Assembly (NCBI GenBank): GCA_019116445.1
Contig: DXBP01000029.1
Location: 1-64,000 of the forward strand
From: Candidatus Gemmiger excrementigallinarum
GTDB lineage: Bacteria; Bacillota; Clostridia; Oscillospirales; Ruminococcaceae
Length of the DNA stretch: 64,000 nucleotides
Direction of reading: 5' to 3'
The translations under genes were made by a program, and so were the position numbers. The notes beneath the pieces are model-generated. The model did not search any database. It saw only the letters and a list, made by a program, of their open reading frames with translations, and was not told the DNA's origin. This document shows, piece after piece, positions 43,162-50,434 of the stretch (positions are counted from its first letter, which is position 1; every line of letters starts with the position of its first letter).

Positions 43162-44208
43162 ATGTTCTGTCTGAAATTGTATAAGACCGGGTATCTCCCT
43201 TACCGCGAAGATCTGGACCTCTTCCCGCTGAGTGCCACCTTCCGTTCCTACCTGGACCACGGCTGGCTGCGCGGCGCCGCCGGGCAGCGCCTGCTGTGGA
43301 AGCTGGTCCGCGGCCGCTGGGACGAAACCGACGGCGAATTCTGGCACGGGGAAGATGGCATCCATCCCGCCGCCGAGCTGCCCAACGAGGTCAAATTTGC
43401 CCTGACCCTGGCGGAAAACGCCCGCCGCCACCTATGGACGACACTGCCCCGGGAGCCGAAGCTGGACCCCGAGCGGATGATGCCCGTCTGGCAGGTTCTG
43501 GCCGAAGAGCCGCAGGACCTGCCGCTGGCCCTGCGGTTCTACGACGAAAGCGACTGCGGGCTGCTGCAGGTCCTGCAGCAGAACCAGCTGCCGCTGGAAG
43601 TGACCCTGGGCGGGCGGCGCCGCCGGGGCACCGTGGAGGAGGTGTTCCGGGCCCTGTTCCGGATGCCGTCCCCCATGGCGCTGCTGCGCCAGGTAAAGCA
43701 GCTGCGCCGCACCCTCTACCCCGGCTGGGATGAGGACGGCGCCCCCTTTGTGCCCCGCCGGGCCGCCGAACTGGGCTACGGGGATTGGACGTTCCACAAC
43801 CGGCTGGTGGCCGAACCCTACTGCATGGACGAAAGCCCGCTGCTGCACAGCCGGGTCCCCACCTGCCTGACGGTGACCCGCCACGCCGACGGAAGCTGGA
43901 CGATGGACTATCCCATCCCCGACACGCTGCTTTGCCCCGGACTGCCCCCGGACGCCAACGGCTACGACGAGCTGATGGCCCTGTGCGGCGAAGGCCTTGT
44001 CCCCGGCGACCACCGCTGGGCGCTGGTGTGTGACAGGGAATTTTCTCCCCGCATCCCGCTGGAAAGTCCCTGTTTCGGTTTCGTTTTTGACGAAGCCGCC
44101 CGCACCCTGGAACTGACCGAACAGGAGAACGCCCTGCACCGGATGCAGGATGCTTTGACCGGGCTGCTGCGCTACACCGCTGCCCATAAGGAGGAGAAGG
44201 TTCCGTGA
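43162..44208 (+). CDS. Unknown-family protein 1 of the AAA/ClpP operon
   Basis: 348 residues, soluble, no signal peptide or membrane helix, unrecognised. The N-terminus (MFCLKLYKTGYLPYREDLDLFPLSATFRSYLDHGWLRG in outline) differs from its neighbours. The C-terminal third carries the operon's shared module: a basic-ADG turn (VTRHADGSWTM), then RWALVCDREF, CFGFVFDEAARTLELTEQENALHRM. Rich in Arg, Trp and Leu. AAGGAGG precedes the ATG at 43162, 34 bp after the palindrome. It is the first gene of the operon, and its stop overlaps the GTG of the next. No catalytic motif is visible. Confidence 0.85.
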   Translation: MFCLKLYKTGYLPYREDLDLFPLSATFRSYLDHGWLRGAAGQRLLWKLVRGRWDETDGEFWHGEDGIHPAAELPNEVKFALTLAENARRHLWTTLPREPKLDPERMMPVWQVLAEEPQDLPLALRFYDESDCGLLQVLQQNQLPLEVTLGGRRRRGTVEEVFRALFRMPSPMALLRQVKQLRRTLYPGWDEDGAPFVPRRAAELGYGDWTFHNRLVAEPYCMDESPLLHSRVPTCLTVTRHADGSWTMDYPIPDTLLCPGLPPDANGYDELMALCGEGLVPGDHRWALVCDREFSPRIPLESPCFGFVFDEAARTLELTEQENALHRMQDALTGLLRYTAAHKEEKVP

Positions 44209-45332
44209 TTACGTTATACTGCTGCACCAACGATTATGAAGCCGCCGGCCCACCGTTTTTCCCGGGCGGTTTTCCCGACCCGGTGGAGCTGCTGCCCCTG
44301 CTGCTGGAGGAGGACCTGCTGCGCACCCCCGCCTGTGAAGCCGTACTGGAAAGGCTCAACGCGGGTCACACCCGCCTGGACAGTGACCCCTGTTATCTGG
44401 TGTACCGGAACGGCCGGCGGCGGCCGCTGATCTGCTTCCGCCGGTCCCTGCAGGCCGCCCTGGCCGTGGCGGCGGTGGTCTCCCTGCCCCAAGAGCATCC
44501 TCTGCTGTCCCGTCTGCGGTGGGCAAAGGCTCTTGCTTCCGGCCGCGGTGCTGCCGGCTGGCCCTGTCTGGCACTCACCCCGGATCTTTGCGATGCCTGC
44601 ACCTGGGAGGCACTGAACGCGCTGGATCTGCCCGTTGCCCTGGCCGGGGATGTACGGGATGTGGCACGGCTGCGCCAGGCGCTCCGGAACGGACAGCCGC
44701 AAGATTCCCGCCCCGCCCCTTACCGCCTGGTGCGCAACGGGCGCGGCCCCGCGGTGCTGACCTGGCAGGATGCCCCCGGCAAGGCTGAGGACGGTACCCT
44801 GCTCACCGATGGCGACGGGTTCGATCTGGTGGGCTTTCACTGGCAGAATCCCGCCAGCTGGTGCCGGTCGGACCTGGTCACGATGCTGGAAGATCTGCCG
44901 CTGCCCCGCGCCAATCCCGCCCCGCCCCCGCTGCACACCCGCTATGCCATCCGGGACCGGCTGCACCAGTATCTGTTCCCGTGCCCTCGCACCGGCAGTC
45001 CCGCCATGACGCTGCTGCAGCTGGAACGGGACGCCGACGGTTGCTGGTATGCCGGGGAACGGTCCCTGGAACCCTGCCGCCGCTACCAGGTCCTCTTCGA
45101 GGAAGCCCTGCAGGGAGCCGGTGACCGCGAGCGCTGGGTGTTGGTGCTGGACCTGGACCGGCAGGAGCCGCCCTGTCTGCGGGAGCTGACCCGGTGCCGC
45201 CTGTACTATTGCTTCCACTTAAAACGCCGCACCGTAACGCTCACCGACGGCACCGATGCCCTGCGCAGTTTTTTGAAAGTCCTGCTGCGCTACGCCGATG
45301 CCCCTCCCCGAAAAAGAGGTTCCGTGCTGTAA
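44205..45332 (+). CDS. Unknown-family protein 2 of the AAA/ClpP operon
   Basis: 375 residues, cytoplasmic, unrecognised. A close tandem paralogue of the next protein: both begin MITLYC, and share CYLV...GRRRPL, RSLQAALAVAA-type helices, ALTPDLCDACTWEALNALDLPVALAGD, PAPYRLVRNG and the C-terminal module MTLLQLERDADGCW... ERWVLVLDL... KRRTVTLTDGTDALRSFLK. GTG start at 44205 with a long AAGGAGGAGAAGG site, overlapping the previous stop (GTGA). The middle may be a degenerate nucleotide-binding fold without a Walker A; that is a guess from strand/helix pattern only. Confidence 0.85.
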   Translation: MITLYCCTNDYEAAGPPFFPGGFPDPVELLPLLLEEDLLRTPACEAVLERLNAGHTRLDSDPCYLVYRNGRRRPLICFRRSLQAALAVAAVVSLPQEHPLLSRLRWAKALASGRGAAGWPCLALTPDLCDACTWEALNALDLPVALAGDVRDVARLRQALRNGQPQDSRPAPYRLVRNGRGPAVLTWQDAPGKAEDGTLLTDGDGFDLVGFHWQNPASWCRSDLVTMLEDLPLPRANPAPPPLHTRYAIRDRLHQYLFPCPRTGSPAMTLLQLERDADGCWYAGERSLEPCRRYQVLFEEALQGAGDRERWVLVLDLDRQEPPCLRELTRCRLYYCFHLKRRTVTLTDGTDALRSFLKVLLRYADAPPRKRGSVL

Positions 45333-45359
45333 ACGCCCCCCATCCAAGGAGAGATTTTT

Positions 45360-46514
45360 ATGATCACTTTGTATTGCGCCACCCATGACCACCGGCACAG
45401 CAGTCTGCTGGCCGACATTATGCAAGGATGCCATACCAACTGCCCCGATCCGCTGGCCGTGCTGCCCCTGCTGCAGGAAGAAAACCGGATGCACACCCTT
45501 GCCTGTGAAATGGTGCTGCAGCGGCTGACCCTGGGCCGGGTGCACCTGGACGCCGATCCCTGCTATCTGGTGGAGGCCGACGGCCGCAGGCGGCCCCTTG
45601 CCTGCTTTGACCGCACACTGCAGGCCGCCCTGGCCGTGGCAGCGGCAGCCGCCCTGCCCGCCGACCACCCGCTGCTGCCCCGCCTGCGGCAGAAAATCCC
45701 CGGGGGCCGCCCGGTCCCTGCCTGTACCGGCAACCTCTGCCTGGCTCTGACCGAAGACCTGTGCGATGCCGATGTGTGGGAAACGCTGAACCGGCTGGAT
45801 CTGCCCATCGACCTGGCCGGGGACGCCCCCATGGTGGACCGGCTGCGCCAGGCGCTGGCGCGGGGCGGACGGATTCCCCTGGAGATGGGCGCCCATCCCG
45901 CCCCCTACCGCCTGGTGCGGGACGGCAGCGATCTGACGGTGCTGACCTGGCAGGACACCCTGGGGGATACCGAGGACGGGGCCATGCGGGTGCCGGGGCC
46001 CGGGTTTGAGCCGGTGCTTTTCCACTGGCAGGACCCTGACAGCTGGCGGACCCCGGACCTGGACCTGCTGCTGGATGCGTTGCCGGTGCCCCGTGTGGGC
46101 AGCATTCTGCCGGGACTTGGCACCGACTATGCCATCCACGACAAACGGCAGCAGGCATTTCCCGCCCGGTGCTTCGGCCGCCCCGCCATGACCCTGCTGC
46201 AGCTGGAACGCCACGCCGACGGTCACTGGTCCGCCCTGGAAGGGGACCCCGGGGACTGGGAGGATTACCCCACGCTGTTTGAAGCCGCCCTGAAAGACGC
46301 CGGCACCGCCGAGCGCTGGGTACTGGTGCTGGACCTGGGCGGGGATGCCCCGCGCAGTTTGCAGGAGCTGAGCCGGTGCAGCCTGTACTTTGGTTTTCAC
46401 CTGAAACGCCGCACCGTAACGCTGACCGACGGCACCAACGCCCTGCGCAGCTTTTTGAAGGCGTTGGCACGCTACGCCCGCACCGATGCCGGAGAAAGGA
46501 GTTTTGTACTGTGA
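45360..46514 (+). CDS. Unknown-family protein 3, tandem paralogue of protein 2
   Basis: 384 residues, cytoplasmic, unrecognised. It aligns along its full length with protein 2: CYLVEADGRRRPL, TLQAALAVAAAAALP, LCLALTEDLCDADVWETLNRLDLPIDLAGD, PAPYRLVRDG, MTLLQLERHADGHW, ERWVLVLDLGGD and KRRTVTLTDGTNALRSFLK. A recent duplication is likely. AAGGAGAG precedes ATG 45360 and 27 bp separate it from protein 2. The stop overlaps the GTG start of protein 4. No catalytic residues can be proposed. Confidence 0.85.
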   Translation: MITLYCATHDHRHSSLLADIMQGCHTNCPDPLAVLPLLQEENRMHTLACEMVLQRLTLGRVHLDADPCYLVEADGRRRPLACFDRTLQAALAVAAAAALPADHPLLPRLRQKIPGGRPVPACTGNLCLALTEDLCDADVWETLNRLDLPIDLAGDAPMVDRLRQALARGGRIPLEMGAHPAPYRLVRDGSDLTVLTWQDTLGDTEDGAMRVPGPGFEPVLFHWQDPDSWRTPDLDLLLDALPVPRVGSILPGLGTDYAIHDKRQQAFPARCFGRPAMTLLQLERHADGHWSALEGDPGDWEDYPTLFEAALKDAGTAERWVLVLDLGGDAPRSLQELSRCSLYFGFHLKRRTVTLTDGTNALRSFLKALARYARTDAGERSFVL

Positions 46515-47908
46515 AGATCACCAGATGGAAGCCTGTTTTATACCGCCGCAACGCCCGCGAAGAGGAATTCCTCCAGATTCCCAGGGGCTTCTGGGCACCG
46601 CTGGCCCAGCTGCTGCAAACGCCCCATCTGACCGGGGCGGCCGTTGCCCTGCTGCAGGCCGGACTGCCCCGCTGCTTTGCGGTGCGGGGGGACTGCCTGG
46701 GCCACGCCCAGGATGCCGCCGCCCGGCTGCTGCCCCTGGTGCTCTACCGGGAAGCGCTGGACCTGACCCCGCTGACCGACCGCTGCGCCGATCCCGCGGC
46801 ACTGAGGGACTATGTGGAGGAACAGCTGGCGGATTTTTCCGCAGGCGGCCCCGCCGCAACGGAACGGCAGGTACGGGTCTGCCGGGCCCTGCCTGCCGGC
46901 ACCCCCGGGGCATCCTCCCTGCAGCCTGCCCTGCCGGCGGGCTGCCCCCTGCCGGTGCTGGTGCAGCAGTGGCGAGACCAGCCGCTGGCCGCAGACGCCG
47001 TCCAGGCGCTGGAACGCAGCACCGGGCCGGTGCTGTTGCTGCAGACCACCGAGGCGCCCGCACCCGACGGCTGGCCGGTGCTGACCATTCCCGCTGCCGA
47101 TGATGCCTGGTACGGCGAGCTGCTGTTCCAGATCTGCCGCCGCAGCCCGGTGGATTACATGGCCCGCGGGGAAGCCCATGAAGCCGCCCGGGGATTGCTG
47201 CAGCGGTTCGGCCACACCCTGACCGAGCAGGATTTTGCCCTGGCTGCCGACTATGTGCGCCGCCGCCAGGGCCCCGATGGGCGCACCAACGCCGCCTACT
47301 TTTTGCAGCTGACGGCCGAGATGCCCCGGGGTACCCTGCCCTGCTGCGCGGATGTATCCGGTGCCGCGCTGTTCCGCCGGGCCCAGGTATCGGACCGGCT
47401 GCAATTCGCCGTTCCCTGTATGGCGGTAGCGGCCTGGAAAGCCTGTGCCCGCCGGATGCCCCGCCCCTATCCCCACGGGGAAACCGACGAAATCCCCGCA
47501 GGGCTGCCCGCCGGGCGGCAGGTCCGCAACCGGATGCACTACGCCCCGCCCGCCGAACTGTGCCTGCACGCCCCCTGCACCCTGCTGGTGGCGGAAGAAA
47601 CCCCCGAGGGGGAGGACTTTTACGGCCGCCGGGTGCATGACCTGCACAGCTATGCCGATCTGGCCGGGGCCGCCGCCGCGCTGAACGACCACCGCCCCGG
47701 TGTGCGCTGCTGGGTGCTGGTCCTGGACTGCGCCCCCGAGGACCTGCAGGCCGAGGACCTTTGCCGCGCCCCCTACGCCTTCTGTGTGGACAGGGACAGC
47801 CTGACCCTGTACGACGGGTACGAAGGGCTGCAGGCCTTTGCCGACGCCGCCGGGGCGCTGATGCGCCGCAACCAGCAGAATCATCCGGGAAAATTTTCAC
47901 GGTACTAA
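46511..47908 (+). CDS. Unknown-family protein 4 of the AAA/ClpP operon
   Basis: 465 residues, cytoplasmic, unrecognised. The GTG start at 46511 sits in the preceding stop (GTGA) with GAAAGGAG 11 bp upstream. Residues 1-200 contain helices (FWAPLAQLLQTPHLTGAAVALL) and a strand-rich VLLLQTTEAPAPDGWPVLTIPAADD segment. A helical lid-like region follows (YMARGEAHEAARGLLQRFGHTLTEQDFALAADYVRRR), reminiscent of AAA small domains without visible Walker motifs. The C-terminus is the shared module: CTLLVAEETPEGEDFYGRR, RCWVLVLDCAPED and PYAFCVDRDSLTLYDGYEGLQAF. A Thr/Pro/Cys-rich middle. Function unknown. Confidence 0.85.
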   Translation: MKITRWKPVLYRRNAREEEFLQIPRGFWAPLAQLLQTPHLTGAAVALLQAGLPRCFAVRGDCLGHAQDAAARLLPLVLYREALDLTPLTDRCADPAALRDYVEEQLADFSAGGPAATERQVRVCRALPAGTPGASSLQPALPAGCPLPVLVQQWRDQPLAADAVQALERSTGPVLLLQTTEAPAPDGWPVLTIPAADDAWYGELLFQICRRSPVDYMARGEAHEAARGLLQRFGHTLTEQDFALAADYVRRRQGPDGRTNAAYFLQLTAEMPRGTLPCCADVSGAALFRRAQVSDRLQFAVPCMAVAAWKACARRMPRPYPHGETDEIPAGLPAGRQVRNRMHYAPPAELCLHAPCTLLVAEETPEGEDFYGRRVHDLHSYADLAGAAAALNDHRPGVRCWVLVLDCAPEDLQAEDLCRAPYAFCVDRDSLTLYDGYEGLQAFADAAGALMRRNQQNHPGKFSRY

Positions 47909-47975
47909 AATCAGGGTGGTATGCTGTAACCATCCCCTCCGGAACCACCCCATCTGAAAAAAGGAGCGATCTTGC

Positions 47976-48554
47976 ATGAATACGATTCCCCTTGTCTGCG
48001 ATAAACAGGGCCGTACCCGCGACCTGAGCTCGGCCCTGCTGGAACAGCGCATCCTGACGCTGAACGGCCCCGTGAACACCGAACAGGCCGAGGTACTTAC
48101 CGGCGCGCTGCTGTATCTGGACGCCCAGCCCGGCGACGCCCCCATCCACCTGTACATCAACAGTCCCGGGGGGTCGGTCACCGACGGGCTGGCCATCCAC
48201 GATGTGATGCGCCAGTGCCGCCATCCGGTATACACCTACTGCCTGGGGCAGGCGGCCAGTATGGGGGCCGTGCTGCTGGCCGCCGGTGCCCGCCGGTACG
48301 CCCTGCCCAACAGCCAGGTGATGATCCACCAGCCCAGCGGCGGCGCCGTGGGCAAATGTGATGACATCCAGGTGGCGGCGGCTTCCATTGCGGCGGCCCG
48401 CACCCAGCTGAACAGCCTGCTGGCCCGCTACACCGGCAAAAGCGTTGAGCAGATCGACCACGATACCACCCGGGACAACTTCATGACCCCGGCCCAGGCG
48501 CGGGACTACGGCCTTATTGATGAGGTACTGGAAGAACCCGCCGCCAACGGCTGA
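47976..48554 (+). CDS. clpP: ClpP-type serine protease, orphan
   Basis: 192 residues. Intact ClpP core: YINSPGGSVTDGLAIHDVM (oxyanion region), nucleophile Ser95 in GQAASMGA, His118 in MIHQPSGG and Asp167 in TTRDNFMT. ClpP forms a double heptameric chamber that degrades proteins fed by an AAA+ unfoldase. The N-terminal axial region (MNTIPLVCDKQGRTRDLSSALLEQ) departs from the usual IPxVxExTGRGERAYDIYSRLL pattern, so partner binding may differ. No ClpX, ClpA or ClpC is adjacent; the only AAA+ protein in the operon is CbxX-like. An AAAGGAG site precedes ATG 47976. The 67-bp gap before it holds an inverted repeat (GGGTGGT...ACCACCC). It may be a second, dedicated ClpP beside a housekeeping copy elsewhere. 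Confidence 0.93.
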   Translation: MNTIPLVCDKQGRTRDLSSALLEQRILTLNGPVNTEQAEVLTGALLYLDAQPGDAPIHLYINSPGGSVTDGLAIHDVMRQCRHPVYTYCLGQAASMGAVLLAAGARRYALPNSQVMIHQPSGGAVGKCDDIQVAAASIAAARTQLNSLLARYTGKSVEQIDHDTTRDNFMTPAQARDYGLIDEVLEEPAANG

Positions 48555-48583
48555 CACATTCACTCCAAGGAGGTTCGGTTTCC

Positions 48584-50404
48584 ATGCCCGGCCCACAGAT
48601 TGAACTCTGGCTCTATGATACACAGGCGGACCTGAACCGGGATACCGCCCAAGGCAGGGTCTGCCCCTGGGACGCCATCCCCGTGGTGCGGCTTTCCTGC
48701 CCGGCGCGGGAAGCCCCCGCCCTGCCCTGGAAGGTCACCGACGATTCCGACAACTATCTCACCGGGCTGCAAAGGGTACTGACCTTCAACGGCCGGGCGG
48801 GGCTTCCCACCCAGATGCACTATTCTCTGGACGCCTTTCTGGACGGGACCGACCCGCTGCTGCTGGCCGCCACCTGGGACGACCTGTGGGTGCTGATGGA
48901 AGCGGTATGGGATCACCACGATCCCGCCCCCGCCTGGATAGACCGGCCGCTGACGCTGCATTACCGCGGCTTCACCGGCCCCATGCCGCCGCGGGCGCTG
49001 CCCCGTTTTGCCGCCCTGTTCCCGGCCCAGACCTTCCCCCTGGTGGAACTGCTGGACCAGGCCCTGGCCTCTCGCCGCCGTCCCCTGCCCCGCCGGAGCC
49101 ATCCCTTCCCCATCAGCGACTACGGGCGCGGCGTCTGGCGCACCGCCAACCGATGCCGGCGGCGGGAATCTTCCGCCCTCCCGTCGGAAACCACCGCCTG
49201 CCTGCCGCCGGACAACCGGTGGCTGAACGCCCTGCGGGGCTGGAAGATCCGCAGCTGCCTGCCCGACCGGGGCGTACCGATGGGTGTGCCCTGGAACTGG
49301 CCGCTGGATGTGAACTATCCCCGCCTGTGGGTCCTGGACCGGCTGCCCGCCGGTGAATGGCACGCCTACACCTTCCACCAGGCCCTGTATCCCGCCTGGG
49401 TGGAACTGCTCTGCCAGGCCATCCGCCATCTGCCCGCCGGTGCTCACCGCCTTGTCTTTGTGCCGGAGTCCTGGACCCCCATGAAGGACGCCGAATGTAT
49501 CGCCACCGGGCATTGTTTCTGCTTTGCGGTGGAGGAGGAAACCCACCGCATCACCATCACCCGGGATGAGGATGCCCGGGCAGCCTTCCGCCAGGGGGTG
49601 GCGAACTACCGCATCGGGGGCCTGGGCCTTCCGACGAAAGACCCCGACGCGCTGCTGACCGCCGCCTGGCACGACCTGTGGGTACAGTTCGGCCCCGCCG
49701 GGGTACCGCTGACGCTGTACCGCAACGGGGCCCCCGTACCGGCAGCAGCCTGCCCGCTCCTGCCGTTCCCGGCACGGCCCGGTCTGGTGCTCCACGAACT
49801 GGAAGCCGCCCTGGCCCATCGCCGCCGCCCGCTGCCCGGCCCGGCCCGCCCGTTCCCCATGGAAGTCTTTTACCGGGAAAGCTGGCAGGACGCCTTTGCC
49901 CAATGGCGATGGCAGACCCCCGCCCCCCTGCGGGAGGACGCCGACCCGCCGGAAGTTTGGGACGAATGGCTGGAATCCCTGCGGGGCTGGAAGGTCCGCA
50001 GCGCCCTGCCTGACCGGGGTATTGCAGGGAAGCAAAGTTCCTGTTCCGCCCCGCTGGCATACCGCTATCCCACACTGTGGATCATCGACCGGCTGCCCAC
50101 CGGCGAGCAGTACGCCTGCACGGTCCCGGTGGGCTGCAAACATCCCGGCTGGCCCCTGCTGCTGAGCAGCGTTCTTCGCAATCGTCCCGCCGGGGCCAGC
50201 CGCCGGGTCTTTGTACCGGAACGGGAGAATTCCTCCCGGGCCCCGGCCCGCGCCGTCAGGGGGCCTTGCCTCTGCTTCGCCGTGGACGAGGAAGAACACC
50301 GTATCACCATCACCCGGAATGACGACGCCCGAGTGGTGTTCCACCAGGCACTGGCGGATTATCTCCGCAGCCTGGACGCCGACGCGCGGCACTTCCCGCG
50401 CTGA
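48584..50404 (+). CDS. Unknown-family protein 5 with internal duplication
   Basis: 606 residues, cytoplasmic, unrecognised. Two repeats of about 250 residues follow an N-terminal segment of about 90. Matching pairs: TWDDLWVL/AWHDLWVQ, LDQALASRRRPLP/LEAALAHRRRPLP, WLNALRGWKIRSCLPDRG/WLESLRGWKVRSALPDRG (about residues 213 and 462), RLWVLDRLPAGEWHAYT/TLWIIDRLPTGEQYACT, and CFCFAVEEETHRITITRDEDAR/CLCFAVDEEEHRITITRNDDAR. Each repeat ends in the module found in the operon's other unknown proteins. Trp, Arg and Pro rich. An AAGGAGG site precedes ATG 48584, 29 bp after clpP. The duplication suggests an oligomeric or multivalent scaffold or adaptor. Confidence 0.87.
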   Translation: MPGPQIELWLYDTQADLNRDTAQGRVCPWDAIPVVRLSCPAREAPALPWKVTDDSDNYLTGLQRVLTFNGRAGLPTQMHYSLDAFLDGTDPLLLAATWDDLWVLMEAVWDHHDPAPAWIDRPLTLHYRGFTGPMPPRALPRFAALFPAQTFPLVELLDQALASRRRPLPRRSHPFPISDYGRGVWRTANRCRRRESSALPSETTACLPPDNRWLNALRGWKIRSCLPDRGVPMGVPWNWPLDVNYPRLWVLDRLPAGEWHAYTFHQALYPAWVELLCQAIRHLPAGAHRLVFVPESWTPMKDAECIATGHCFCFAVEEETHRITITRDEDARAAFRQGVANYRIGGLGLPTKDPDALLTAAWHDLWVQFGPAGVPLTLYRNGAPVPAAACPLLPFPARPGLVLHELEAALAHRRRPLPGPARPFPMEVFYRESWQDAFAQWRWQTPAPLREDADPPEVWDEWLESLRGWKVRSALPDRGIAGKQSSCSAPLAYRYPTLWIIDRLPTGEQYACTVPVGCKHPGWPLLLSSVLRNRPAGASRRVFVPERENSSRAPARAVRGPCLCFAVDEEEHRITITRNDDARVVFHQALADYLRSLDADARHFPR

Positions 50405-50434
50405 ATGTTGCCTTGAAGGAAAGGAGAAATCACC

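Noticed and set aside
46518-48623. 701-codon minus-strand frame under the unknown cluster
   Set aside because: Arg/Pro/Gly-rich antisense translation spanning several well-supported rightward genes including clpP.
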